A model generated the notes under the pieces. It saw only the letters and a program-made list of their open reading frames with translations. It was not told the DNA's origin and searched no databases. From the NCBI RefSeq assembly GCF_030269125.1, contig NZ_BSSM01000007.1, forward strand, positions 62,001 to 126,000: a stretch of 64,000 bases of DNA, read 5' to 3'. Shown here one piece after another: positions 52,811-61,254 of the stretch. The stretch comes from Streptomyces hygroscopicus subsp. hygroscopicus. Its GTDB lineage: Bacteria; Actinomycetota; Actinomycetes; Streptomycetales; Streptomycetaceae. Within the stretch, counting starts at the first letter, position 1. Each line of letters begins with the position of its first letter. The position numbers and the translations under genes are program-made.

Positions 52811-53539
52811 TCAGTGGGCCTCGGCGGCCCGCAGCGCGTCCGCGGTCGGTGCCGTACCGCCCAGGTGGGCCGGGAGCCACCAACTGTCCTCCGGGCTCTT
52901 CGGGCGGCCGGGGTAGGCGCGCTGGGCGGCGTCCAGCAGTTCCTGGACGCGCTCGCGCAGCCGGCGGGTGATGGCCCCGGCGTACTGGTCGCGCGGCGCC
53001 TCCACCGCCTCGCCCACCCGGATGGTGACGGGCAGGTGGCTGCGCTTGAAGTCGCGGGGGTGGCCCTTGGTCCACAGCCGCTGCGTGCCCCACAGCGCCA
53101 TCGGGACCAGCGGCACCCCTGCCTCCTGGGCGAGCCGGGCCGCGCCCGACTTGAAGCTCTTGAGGGTGAACGACTGGGAGATCGTGGCCTCGGGGAAGAC
53201 GCCGATGACCTCACCGGAGCGCAGCGAGTCCAGCGCGTGCGCGTACGCGGCCTCGCCCTGCCCGCGGTCCACCGGGATGTGCTTCATGCCGCGCATCAGC
53301 GGGCCGGAGATCTTGTGCCGGAACACGGAGTCCTTCGCCATGAACCGCACCAGGCGCTTCTGCGGCAGGGCGGCCAGGCCGTTGAAGATGAAGTCCAGGT
53401 AGCTGATGTGATTGCTCACCAGCACGGCGCCGCCGGAGCGCGGGATGTTGGACGACCCCTGGCAGTCGATCTTCAGGTCCCAGACCTTGAACAGCGTCTT
53501 GGCGAATCCGATGACGGGACGGTAGACCAGTTCTGCCAT
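52811..53539 (-). CDS. 1-acyl-sn-glycerol-3-phosphate acyltransferase (PlsC-like)
   Basis: 242 aa, ATG 53539. The acyltransferase motifs appear in order: NHISYLD (His44, Asp49), IPVDRG (motif II) and FPEATI (115-120), where the usual FPEG has Ala for Gly. It transfers a fatty acyl chain to lysophosphatidic acid in phospholipid synthesis, at the inner membrane face. It is monocistronic and divergent from the thioredoxin gene across 271 bp. Confidence 0.9.
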   Translation of the reverse strand: MAELVYRPVIGFAKTLFKVWDLKIDCQGSSNIPRSGGAVLVSNHISYLDFIFNGLAALPQKRLVRFMAKDSVFRHKISGPLMRGMKHIPVDRGQGEAAYAHALDSLRSGEVIGVFPEATISQSFTLKSFKSGAARLAQEAGVPLVPMALWGTQRLWTKGHPRDFKRSHLPVTIRVGEAVEAPRDQYAGAITRRLRERVQELLDAAQRAYPGRPKSPEDSWWLPAHLGGTAPTADALRAAEAH

Positions 53540-53810
53540 GGGTGGGACGAACCCTTTCTGCTCTGCTCGGGAAAGGGGCTCCCGGCGGGAAAGTTACGCA
53601 GCCGTAGGTTTACGGCGTCTCGCAGATCGTGCCCCAAGAACGTGCGGGGAGCCAGTTCTGGTGCCCGGCCGCGGCGAGATCCTCGTCACGTCCCCCGGGA
53701 TTCGCCGGTGCGCCGGGAATCCCTGCGGCCCGCCGGTTGTTCGCATCGCGACGCCCGCGGAAGCGGGCGCCCCTGAAGTGCTGCACGGGCGGCGGAGCGG
53801 GAGGGCGAGA

Positions 53811-54179
53811 GTGAACGGGAGCGAGGACGTCGGACCGGACGGTTCCGAACCGGACGGCGCCGGACGGCCGGCCGCCGGTCCGAGCGCGGCGGAGATCGGC
53901 GGCGATCTCGGTGAACGGGCCACCCTCGTCCAGTTCTCCAGCGCCTTCTGCGCGCCCTGTCGCGCCACCCGGCGCGTCCTCGGCGAGGTCGCCGCGATGG
54001 TGCCCGGCGTCGCCCACGTCGAGATCGACGCCGAGGCCCGCCTCGATCTCGTACGCGCCCTCGGGATCCTGAAGACCCCCACCGTCCTGGTGCTGGACGC
54101 GCACGGCCGGGAAGTACGGCGCGCCGCCGGGCAGCCCCGCAAGGCCGATGTCATCGCGGCCCTGGGGGAGGCGGTGTGA
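53811..54179 (+). CDS. Thioredoxin-family protein
   Basis: 122 aa from GTG 53811. The first 30 residues are Gly/Pro/Asp-rich and disordered. LVQFSSAFCAPCRATRRVL is the thioredoxin active site (CAPC, Cys47 and Cys50); LGILKTPTVLVLDAHGRE contains the cis-Pro. It has no signal peptide or membrane segment. An in-frame start further upstream cannot be excluded. Confidence 0.85.
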   Translation: MNGSEDVGPDGSEPDGAGRPAAGPSAAEIGGDLGERATLVQFSSAFCAPCRATRRVLGEVAAMVPGVAHVEIDAEARLDLVRALGILKTPTVLVLDAHGREVRRAAGQPRKADVIAALGEAV

Positions 54180-54283
54180 GGGGGCTTCAGCATCCGGTGA
54201 CAGACGTTCCGCGCCTGGTGAGAGACGTCCCAGTTCCCGGACCGTACTTGACTGCGCGCACCACCTATCGTCAGTCTGACCGT

Positions 54284-54364
54284 ATGCCGACCGAACTCCT
54301 TCTCCACGGGCGGGCCCACGTCGACCTCGCGCGCACCGCGAGCGCCTGCTGTCCGGGCTGCTGA
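54284..54364 (+). CDS. Cys-rich leader peptide before flavin reductase
   Basis: A 26-residue reading frame, ATG 54284 to TGA 54362-54364, ending HVDLARTASACCPGC. The HVDL-x-R-x-x-S-A-x-C pattern is the one I recall from leader peptides ahead of sulfur-assimilation operons in streptomycetes, where Cys-rich ORFs sense cysteine by ribosome stalling. The flavin reductase gene starts 45 bp later. A TTGACT (54248-54253) and TATCGT (54266-54271) lie upstream but with only 12 bp between them, so the promoter is unclear. Confidence 0.6.
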   Translation: MPTELLLHGRAHVDLARTASACCPGC

Positions 54365-54408
54365 GCAGCCACGGACCCGCTCGCCCTCCCGAACAGAAGG
54401 ACAACTCC

Positions 54409-54918
54409 ATGACGGCCCTGCCCGGACTCGGCACCCCCCAGCTCGCCTCCCCCGACCTCCTGCGCGCCACCTTCCGCCGGCACGCCGCCGGTGTCGCGGT
54501 GATCACCGCGCGCGGCGCCGCGGGACCGGTCGGCTTCACCGCCACCTCCCTCACCTCGGTCTCCGCCGAACCCCCGATGATCTCCTTCGGCGTGGGCACC
54601 GGCGCCTCCAGCTGGCCCGCGATAGCCGAGTCCGACCACATCGGCGTCCACATACTCGGCGAGCACCAGGGCGACCTGGCCGCCACCTTCGCCCGCAGCG
54701 GTGCCGACCGCTTCGGCGCGCCCACCGTCTGGCACGACGGCCCCGAGGGCGTGCCCGTCCTCGACGACGTGCTCGCCTGGCTGGTCTGCCGGATCGTCGC
54801 CCGCGTCCCGGCGGGCGACCACCGGATCGTGCTGGCGGAGGTCGTCCTCGGCGATCCGGCGGGCGGCGGCCGCCCGCTCCTCTACCACCAGGGCCGCTTC
54901 ACGGCGCTGCGCGACTGA
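54409..54918 (+). CDS. Flavin reductase-like protein
   Basis: 169 aa, ATG 54409. RRHAAGVAVITA, GPVGFTATSLTSVSAEPPMISF and the terminal LLYHQGRF are the FMN-binding split-barrel signatures of flavin reductases (Fre/SsuE-related class). These enzymes supply reduced flavin to monooxygenases, and with a sulfur-type leader peptide the partner could be a desulfonation enzyme; no such gene is in this window. Confidence 0.9.
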   Translation: MTALPGLGTPQLASPDLLRATFRRHAAGVAVITARGAAGPVGFTATSLTSVSAEPPMISFGVGTGASSWPAIAESDHIGVHILGEHQGDLAATFARSGADRFGAPTVWHDGPEGVPVLDDVLAWLVCRIVARVPAGDHRIVLAEVVLGDPAGGGRPLLYHQGRFTALRD

Positions 54919-54993
54919 TGCGGCGTTGATCACGCCCCGTTCCCCTGCGAAGCCGTCGGGTTCCGGTTACGCTGCGTTGCGAAGGTCACAGTT

Positions 54994-55046
54994 CAAAGCG
55001 CTTGCTTAGCGGGGATGAACTGGGTGTACTGACGAGTAATATCTCG
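54994..55046 (+). promoter_or_regulatory. etfBA promoter region with two dyads
   Basis: CAAAGCGCTTGC (54994-55005) contains the palindrome AAGCGCTT, and CGAG-TAATAT-CTCG (55033-55046) is centred on a -10 (TAATAT, 55037-55042). A small hairpin, GCTGCCT-GCAAG-AGGCAGC (55097-55115), lies in the leader before the ribosome site AGGAGAG. The AAGCGCTTGCTTAG form is familiar from acyl-CoA-responsive TetR sites in actinomycetes, which would suit an ETF operon; the regulator is not encoded here. Confidence 0.45.
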
Positions 55047-55146
55047 CTCGGAGCGCGCTGACGCCCCGATCGGGATCGGCCGCTTCAGGCGCCTATGCTG
55101 CCTGCAAGAGGCAGCCAGGAAATCACGATGCAGTAGGAGAGCCGGC

Positions 55147-55932
55147 GTGAGCTTGAGGATCGTTGTCACTGTGAAGTACGTGCCCGACGCCACTGGCGAC
55201 CGGCACTTCGCCGATGACCTGACCGTCGACCGCGACGACGTGGACGGTCTGCTCTCCGAACTGGACGAGTACGCGGTCGAGCAGGCCCTGCAGATCGCGG
55301 AGGACGCGGACGACGCCGAGGTCACCGTGCTGACGGTCGGCCCCGAGGACGCCAAGGACGCGCTCCGCAAGGCCCTGTCGATGGGTGCCGACAAGGCCAT
55401 CCACGTCGAGGACGACGACCTGCACGGCACCGACGCCATCGGCACCTCCCTGGTGCTGGCCAAGGCCATCGAGAAGGCCGGCTTCGACCTGGTCGTCTCC
55501 GGCATGGCCTCCACCGACGGCACCATGGGTGTCGTCCCCGCGCTGGTCGCCGAGCGCCTGGGCGTCCCGCAGGTCACCCTGCTGTCCGAGGTCTCGGTCG
55601 AGGACGGCACCGTCAAGGGCCGCCGTGACGGCGACGCCGCCTCCGAGCAGCTGGAGGCCCAGCTGCCGGCCCTGGTCTCCGTGACCGACCAGTCCGGTGA
55701 GGCCCGCTACCCGTCCTTCAAGGGCATCATGGCGGCCAAGAAGAAGCCGGTGGAGTCCTGGGACCTGTCGGACCTCGACATCGAGGCGGAAGAGGTCGGC
55801 CTGGAGGGCGCGTTCACCAAGGTCGAGACCGCGGCCGCGCGTCCGGCCCGCACGGCCGGCACCATCGTCAAGGACGAGGGCGAGGGCGGCAAGCAGCTCG
55901 CTGAGTTCCTCGCGAGCCAGAAGTTCATCTAA
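55147..55932 (+). CDS. etfB: Electron transfer flavoprotein beta subunit
   Basis: 261 aa from GTG 55147 with AGGAGAG upstream. IVVTVKYVPD, LDEYAVEQALQIAED and VTVLTVGPEDAKDALRKALSMGADKAIHVED (cited by parts) are the FixA/ETF-beta signature; the nucleotide-binding loop follows at SGMASTDGTMGVVPALVAERL. It carries AMP and pairs with ETF-alpha to pass electrons from acyl-CoA dehydrogenases to the respiratory chain. The gene is first in a two-gene operon. Confidence 0.95.
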   Translation: MSLRIVVTVKYVPDATGDRHFADDLTVDRDDVDGLLSELDEYAVEQALQIAEDADDAEVTVLTVGPEDAKDALRKALSMGADKAIHVEDDDLHGTDAIGTSLVLAKAIEKAGFDLVVSGMASTDGTMGVVPALVAERLGVPQVTLLSEVSVEDGTVKGRRDGDAASEQLEAQLPALVSVTDQSGEARYPSFKGIMAAKKKPVESWDLSDLDIEAEEVGLEGAFTKVETAAARPARTAGTIVKDEGEGGKQLAEFLASQKFI

Positions 55933-55985
55933 GGGTTCGCGCCCGCCGACCGCCCCTCAACTTCGTTACGCAGGAGAGCAATCCC

Positions 55986-56948
55986 ATGGCTGAAGTCCTC
56001 GTCTACGTCGACCACGTGGACGGTGCCGTCCGCAAGCCGACCCTTGAGCTGCTGACCCTGGCCCGCCGCCTCGGCGAGCCCGTCGCCGTCGCGCTGGGCA
56101 ACGGCGCCGCCGACACCGCCGCCACCCTCGCCGAGCACGGCGCGGTGAAGGTCCTCACCCACGACGCGTCCGAGTACGCCGAGTACCTGGTCGTGCCGAA
56201 GGTGGACGCCCTGCAGGCCGCCCACGAGGCCGTCTCCCCGGCCGCCGTCCTGGTGCCGTCCTCCGCGGAGGGCAAGGAGATCGCCGCCCGTCTGGCGCTG
56301 CGCATCGGCTCCGGCATCATCACCGACGCCGTCGACCTGGAGGCCGGCGACGAGGGTCCGGTGGCCACCCAGTCGGTGTTCGCCGCGTCCTTCACCACCA
56401 AGTCCCGTGTCATCAAGGGCACCCCGGTCATCACGGTCAAGCCGAACTCGGCCGCCGTGGAGGCCGCCCCGGCCGCGGGCGCGGTCGAGGCCCTCGCCGT
56501 GACCTTCTCCGACAAGGCCACCGGCACCAAGGTCACCGCCCGCACCCCGCGCGAGTCCACGGGCCGCCCGGAGCTGACCGAGGCCGCGATCGTGGTCTCC
56601 GGCGGTCGCGGTGTCAACGGCGCCGAGAACTTCTCGATCATCGAGGCCCTCGCCGACCAGCTCGGCGCGGCCGTCGGCGCCTCGCGTGCCGCCGTGGACG
56701 CCGGCTGGTACCCGCACACCAACCAGGTCGGCCAGACCGGCAAGTCGGTCTCGCCGCAGCTGTACATCGCCAACGGCATCTCGGGCGCGATCCAGCACCG
56801 CGCCGGCATGCAGACCTCGAAGACCATCGTGGCCGTCAACAAGGACGCCGAGGCCCCGATCTTCGAGCTGGTCGACTACGGCGTCGTCGGCGACCTGTTC
56901 GACGTCGTGCCGCAGCTGACCGAGGAGATCAAGACCCGCAAGGGCTGA
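55986..56948 (+). CDS. etfA: Electron transfer flavoprotein alpha subunit
   Basis: 320 aa, ATG 55986, 53 bp after etfB with AGGAGAG. The C-terminal FAD domain is complete: VVSGGRGVNGAENFSIIEALADQLGAAVGASRAAVDAGWYPHTNQVGQTGKSVSPQLYIANGISGAIQHRAGMQ, cited by parts at about 56,590-56,810. A terminator follows. The acyl-CoA dehydrogenase at 28.5 kb may be one of its donors, but many such enzymes exist in these genomes. Confidence 0.95.
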   Translation: MAEVLVYVDHVDGAVRKPTLELLTLARRLGEPVAVALGNGAADTAATLAEHGAVKVLTHDASEYAEYLVVPKVDALQAAHEAVSPAAVLVPSSAEGKEIAARLALRIGSGIITDAVDLEAGDEGPVATQSVFAASFTTKSRVIKGTPVITVKPNSAAVEAAPAAGAVEALAVTFSDKATGTKVTARTPRESTGRPELTEAAIVVSGGRGVNGAENFSIIEALADQLGAAVGASRAAVDAGWYPHTNQVGQTGKSVSPQLYIANGISGAIQHRAGMQTSKTIVAVNKDAEAPIFELVDYGVVGDLFDVVPQLTEEIKTRKG

Positions 56949-56963
56949 TCGCCGACCGGCTGT

Positions 56964-57002
56964 CCGAGGCCCCCGTGACCCGCGCGGTCACGGGGGCCTC
57001 GG
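56964..57002. terminator. Strong terminator after etfBA
   Basis: A 17-bp perfect stem, CCGAGGCCCCCGTGACC and its complement, with a 5-nt loop (CGCGC), begins 15 bp after the etfA stop. It is the strongest hairpin I found in the window. Confidence 0.88.
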
Positions 57003-57028
57003 TGCATCCTGAAGGCGTCGTCGGGGTG

Positions 57029-57092
57029 TTGACCAGCGGGAAGGACGCCGGATAACTTCGTTCTACGGATTGTTGATTCCGTGAAGCGGAAT
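57029..57092 (+). promoter_or_regulatory. DUF6986 promoter and IclR-like dyad
   Basis: TTGACC (57029-57034), 16 bp and GATAAC (57051-57056) look like a promoter. Downstream at 57076-57092 is ATTCCG-TGAAG-CGGAAT, a 17-bp dyad with perfect 6-bp arms 15 bp before the start codon. Sites of this form are seen for IclR-family regulators of glyoxylate and allantoin metabolism in streptomycetes; that assignment is tentative. Confidence 0.5.
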
Positions 57093-57106
57093 ATGGAGGG
57101 TGCGGG

Positions 57107-58405
57107 ATGGGTCAGCAGGAGAACGTGGCGACAAGCCTCGCCGGCGCCGTCGCCGAGGAGATCGGCGCCTCGCTCGCACCGGTCGACGCGGAGCTGGCGC
57201 GCCGCTACCCCGGGGACCCCGGCACCCGGCAGCCCGTCCACACCGTCTACGTCCCCGGGGACGCCTTCGCCGCCGACACCGTCCGCTCCTGGGGCGACCG
57301 GGCGCTCGCCGCTCTCGACGAACACGCCCCGGACGCCGCCTCGTTCGCCGCCGTCCTCGGCCTCGCCGACGAACTGGCCGAGCCGGTCTACTCCCGTGTC
57401 CGCGCCAAGCTGGGGCGCGAGCCGATCGAGGACCTGCGGATCGACTTCGAGGACGGCTACGGCCCCCGCCCCGACGCCGAGGAGGACGAGACCGCGGCCC
57501 GCGCGGCCCGGCTGGTCGCCGAGGCGTACGAGAAGGGTACGGCGGCGCCGTACACGGGCATCCGCGTGAAGTGCATGGAGGCCGCGGTGCGCGACCGCGG
57601 CATCCGCACCCTCGACGTCTTCCTCACCGGCCTCATGGCGGCGGGCGGACTGCCCGACGGGCTGGTGCTGACCCTGCCGAAGGTGACCTATGCCGAGCAG
57701 GTGAGCGCCTTCGTGCGGCTCCTGGAGGCCTTCGAGAAGGCGCACGCACTGGACGCGGGGCGGCTCGGCTTCGAGATACAGATCGAGACCAGCCAGGCCG
57801 TCCTGGCGACCGACGGCACCGCGACCGTCGCCCGCATGATCCAGGCCGCCGAGGGCCGTGCCACCGGGCTGCACTACGGCACCTTCGACTACAGCGCCTG
57901 CCTGGGCGTCTCCGCCGCCTACCAGGCCGGCGACCATCCGGCCGCCGACCACGCCAAGGCGGTCATGCAGGTCGCCGCCGCGGGCACCGGCGTACGCGTC
58001 TCGGACGGCTCCACCAACGTCCTCCCCGTCGGCCCCGCCGAGCAGGTGCACGCCGCCTGGCGGCTGCACTACGGCCTCACCCGGCGCGCCCTCGCCCGCG
58101 CCTACTACCAGGGCTGGGACATGCACCCGGGCCACCTCCCGACCCGTTACGCGGCCGTCTTCGCCTTCTACCGCGAGGGTTTCGAGCAGGCCGCGGACCG
58201 CCTCGCCCGGTACGCCGACCGCACCGGCGGCGACGTCTTGGACGAACCCGCCACCGCCAAGGCCCTCGGCGGCTATCTGCTGCGCGGCCTGGACTGCGGC
58301 GCCCTCGACCTCGCCGAGGTGACCGGGCGCACGGGGCTGAGCCGCGCGGGACTGGAGGGCTTCGCGGCGCCCCGGCGCGGCGGTCTCACCGCGTCGGCGC
58401 AGTAG
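57107..58405 (+). CDS. DUF6986 (HpcH/HpaI/CitE-like) protein
   Basis: 432 aa, ATG 57107 with GGAGGG at a suitable distance. DLRIDFEDGYGPRPDAEED resembles the metal-binding ExD loop of CitE/HpcH-type TIM barrels, and GLHYGTFDYSACLGVSAAYQ, DMHPGHLPTRYAAVFAFYR and LGFEIQIETSQAV are the recurring family blocks. A lyase or aldolase acting on an alpha-keto or hydroxy acid is likely; glyoxylate-linked chemistry would fit the operator but is inference. Confidence 0.82.
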   Translation: MGQQENVATSLAGAVAEEIGASLAPVDAELARRYPGDPGTRQPVHTVYVPGDAFAADTVRSWGDRALAALDEHAPDAASFAAVLGLADELAEPVYSRVRAKLGREPIEDLRIDFEDGYGPRPDAEEDETAARAARLVAEAYEKGTAAPYTGIRVKCMEAAVRDRGIRTLDVFLTGLMAAGGLPDGLVLTLPKVTYAEQVSAFVRLLEAFEKAHALDAGRLGFEIQIETSQAVLATDGTATVARMIQAAEGRATGLHYGTFDYSACLGVSAAYQAGDHPAADHAKAVMQVAAAGTGVRVSDGSTNVLPVGPAEQVHAAWRLHYGLTRRALARAYYQGWDMHPGHLPTRYAAVFAFYREGFEQAADRLARYADRTGGDVLDEPATAKALGGYLLRGLDCGALDLAEVTGRTGLSRAGLEGFAAPRRGGLTASAQ

Positions 58406-58910
58406 TCGGGGCTCGCGGGCTGAACGCCTGGAGCAACGCGCGGTCGGCCGCGTCCGTGCGGTTCGTCAACGCCGTGGCGGGCAAGCCGAACGCGGTGAGC
58501 AGCGCGGCCCGCAGCTGGGATGCGCGGAGGTCGTGGAGGGGACACGGTTCGAGTCACCGCTTCGTCCCGCAGGCGTGCTGGGCGAACAGCCGGGTGCCGC
58601 GCGCACGACCCCTCGCCGCCGCGCGCCCGTTCACCGAACTCCCGGTGCCACCCCGAACAGCGCGCACCACCGCGGTGACAGGGCGAGGAGTCCGGTGAGC
58701 GGCGGGCGCCGGCCCGGGAACGGCCGCGCGGCACACCGTGCCGGTCGACGTCCGCGACGGCACCGTGCCGTCGGCCAGTCGGACCTGGACGCCCGGTGCG
58801 GGCAGCCGGGCCCGCCGGACGCCGCCGCGGGGAGCGGCACCGGCTCGACGGCGTCGGTCACGTCCAGCCGCCGCCGGTCCGGCCGCGGGGCGAGCCGGAC
58901 CCGGGGCGTC
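58406..58910 (-). other. Gene-free gap with possible decayed minus-strand gene
   Basis: No intact gene. On the minus strand about 58424-58533 reads LRAALLTAFGLPATALTNRTDAADRALLQAF, and other frames nearer the LacI gene (about 58750-58860) read like VTDAVEPVPL and APGVQVRLADGTV. These could be separated pieces of a gene that once followed lacI in the same direction. I cannot name the family and the evidence is weak. Confidence 0.3.
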
Positions 58911-59996
58911 TCAGCCGGCCGGGGGCAGCTCGCCCGAGCCGCGGGTGATCAGCCGGGTGGGCAGCTCGATCCGCTCGGGCGCGACGAGACCGCCGTCCAG
59001 CTGCCGGAAGAGCCGCTCCGCCGCCGTGCGGCCGAGGGCCGCCGCGTCCTGGGCGACGACCGTGACGCCCGGCCGCAGCAGATCGGCCAGTTCGAAGTCG
59101 TCGAATCCGACGAGGGCGACCTGCCGGGACTGTTCGAAAAGGACCCGGACCACGGTGACCGTCACCCGGTTGTTGCCCGTGAAGACCGCGGTGACGGGGT
59201 CGGGACCGGACAGCATCTCCTGCGCCGCCCGGCGCACCCGCTCCGGGCTCGTCACCCCGAGCGACATCCAGCGGTCCTCGACCCGTATCCCCGCGTCCTC
59301 CATGGCCGCCCGGTAGCCGCGCAGCCGCTCGGCCGCGGTGTGGATGCGGGGCATGTCCCCGATGAACCCGATCCTGCGGTGGCCGTGTGCGATCAGATGG
59401 GCCACACCGTCGCGCGCCCCGCCGAAGTTGTCGGACAGCACCACGTCGGCGTCGATCCGCCCGGCCGGACGGTCCACGAACACCGTCGCCACGCCCGCCC
59501 TGATCTCCGGCTCCAGATAGCGGTGGTCGTCCCCGGCCGGGATCACCACCAGGCCGTCCACCCGCCGCGCGCACAGCGCCAGCGCCAACTCCCGCTCGCG
59601 TTCCGGGTCCTCGGCGCTGGAGCCGTTGATCAGCAGGGCGCCGTGCGAGCGGGCGACCTCCTCCACCGCCCGGCTCAGCGGTCCGTAGAAGGGGTCCGCG
59701 AGGTCCTCCAGGACGAGGCCGATGCTCGCGGTGCGGCCCTTGCGCAGCACCCGCGCGCTGTCGTTGCGGCGGAAGCCCAGCGCGTCGATCGCCTCCTGCA
59801 CCCGGCGCTCGGTGTCCGGGGTGACCCCGGGCTCGCCGTTGACCACCCGCGACACCGTCTTCAGCCCGACACCGGCCCGTGCCGCCACGTCCTTCATCGT
59901 CGGACGGTTGCCGTACCGGTTCCCGGGGTGGCGGTCTGCGCGGCGGGTGGTCTCGGGCACGATGCGCTGTCCTGTCCTGTCGTCCGTGGTCCCCAT
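58911..59996 (-). CDS. LacI-family transcriptional regulator
   Basis: 361 aa from ATG 59996; GTG 59960 has a better ribosome site (AGGACAGGA) and would remove 12 residues, and ATG 59900 begins exactly at the HTH. TMKDVAARAGVGLKTVSRVVNGEPGVTPDTERRVQEAI is the LacI headpiece and hinge, followed by a periplasmic-binding-protein-like sugar-sensing domain (IGLVLEDLADPFYGPLSRAVEE, GFIGDMPRIHTAAERLRGY, ALVGFDDFELADLL, cited by parts). Divergent from the ROK kinase, which is the probable target. Confidence 0.9.
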   Translation of the reverse strand: MGTTDDRTGQRIVPETTRRADRHPGNRYGNRPTMKDVAARAGVGLKTVSRVVNGEPGVTPDTERRVQEAIDALGFRRNDSARVLRKGRTASIGLVLEDLADPFYGPLSRAVEEVARSHGALLINGSSAEDPERERELALALCARRVDGLVVIPAGDDHRYLEPEIRAGVATVFVDRPAGRIDADVVLSDNFGGARDGVAHLIAHGHRRIGFIGDMPRIHTAAERLRGYRAAMEDAGIRVEDRWMSLGVTSPERVRRAAQEMLSGPDPVTAVFTGNNRVTVTVVRVLFEQSRQVALVGFDDFELADLLRPGVTVVAQDAAALGRTAAERLFRQLDGGLVAPERIELPTRLITRGSGELPPAG

Positions 59997-60057
59997 GGTG
60001 GTGTGGTGCGGCGGCCCATGGGGTTGTATGAGGATGTGGCGTCGAGCATAGAGCCTG

Positions 60058-60069
60058 GACAACGTTGTC
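60058..60069. promoter_or_regulatory. LacI-type operator GACAACGTTGTC
   Basis: A perfect 12-bp palindrome with the central CG typical of LacI-family operators. It lies 61 bp before the lacI start and 106 bp before the ROK start, next to a minus-strand -10-like TATGCT, so it is suited to control both genes. Confidence 0.65.
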
Positions 60070-60175
60070 AGGTGCGCGAGAGACTGTCCACCGCTCCGCG
60101 CGGGACCGCGCCCCTTCACCGCGCCGCCCGCCCTGTCCCTGGTTCCCGACCGTTCAACGGGGAGATCTGACTCTT

Positions 60176-61123
60176 ATGCGCACCGACCTCGTGGCAGCCC
60201 TGGACATCGGCGGCACCAAGATCGCCGGCGGACTGGTGGACGGCCGCGGACTGATCCTGGAGCGGGCCCAGCGTGCCACCCCCGCCCGGCAGGACGGCGA
60301 CACGGTCATGCGGGCCGTCGAGGAGGTGCTCGGCGAACTCGCCGGTTCGTCCCTGTGGGGACTGGTCCGGTCGGTCGGCATCGGCAGCGCGGGCCCGGTG
60401 GACGCCTCCACGGGCACCGTCAGCCCGGTGAACGTGCCGGGCTGGCGGGACTTCCCGCTGGTCGAGCGGGTGCGCGCGATCACCGGCGGACTGCCGGTCG
60501 AGCTGATCGGCGACGGCGTCGCGATCACCGCCGCCGAGCACTGGCAGGGCGCCGCCCGCGGTCATGACAACGCGCTGTGCATGGTGGTCTCGACGGGCGT
60601 CGGCGGCGGCCTGGTCCTGAACGGACGACTGCACCCCGGTCCGACCGGCAACGCCGGGCACATCGGGCACATCAGCGTCGACCTCGACGGCGACCCCTGC
60701 CCGTGCGGTTCGCGCGGCTGTGTGGAACGGATCGCCAGCGGCCCGAACATCGCCCGCCGCGCCAGGGAACAGGGGTGGCGGCCGGGCCCCGACGGCGACA
60801 CCTCGGCCGCCGCGGTGGCCGCCGCCGCGCGGGCGGGCGACCCGGTCGCCGCGGCCTCCTTCGAACGGGCGGCGCGGGCGCTCGCCGCCGGGATCGCGGC
60901 CACCGCGACGCTGGTCGAGATCGACATCGCGGTGATCGGCGGCGGGGTCGGCAACGCGGGCGACATCCTCTTCGCGCCGCTGCGGGAGGCGCTGGCCGAC
61001 TACGCCACGCTGTCGTTCGTGCGGCGGCTGACGGTGGTGCCCGCGCGGATGGGGACGGACGCGGGTCTGGTGGGAGCCGCGGCGGCGGCACTGATCAGTG
61101 GGCCGGGGCTGGTGCGGCTCTAG
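60176..61123 (+). CDS. ROK-family sugar kinase
   Basis: 315 aa, ATG 60176 with GGGGAG. The phosphate loop LDIGGTKIAGGLVDG (9-23), VVSTGVGGGLVLNG and the zinc site (His165, Cys175, Cys177, Cys182 in GHIGH...CPCGSRGCVE) are intact. At the catalytic position the usual N-D is G-D (IGDGVAITAAEHW, Asp113), so the base is kept but its neighbour is changed. Likely a glucokinase or N-acetyl-sugar kinase, controlled by the divergent LacI protein. Confidence 0.9.
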   Translation: MRTDLVAALDIGGTKIAGGLVDGRGLILERAQRATPARQDGDTVMRAVEEVLGELAGSSLWGLVRSVGIGSAGPVDASTGTVSPVNVPGWRDFPLVERVRAITGGLPVELIGDGVAITAAEHWQGAARGHDNALCMVVSTGVGGGLVLNGRLHPGPTGNAGHIGHISVDLDGDPCPCGSRGCVERIASGPNIARRAREQGWRPGPDGDTSAAAVAAAARAGDPVAAASFERAARALAAGIAATATLVEIDIAVIGGGVGNAGDILFAPLREALADYATLSFVRRLTVVPARMGTDAGLVGAAAAALISGPGLVRL

Positions 61124-61254
61124 GCGGTCGCCGGTCGGAGCCGGTACCGGTCGGTCCGGGTCGTCGGGCCGGCCGAGAACGCGATGCCCCTCGCCGGTGA
61201 CGTTCGGTCCCGTCACCGACGCCGTCCAGTACCGCCCGAGATCGACGGCCTCCG

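Noticed and set aside
57100..58698. A 532-codon frame overlapping DUF6986
   Set aside because: Arg/Gly-rich shadow in another frame of a gene with clear family motifs.
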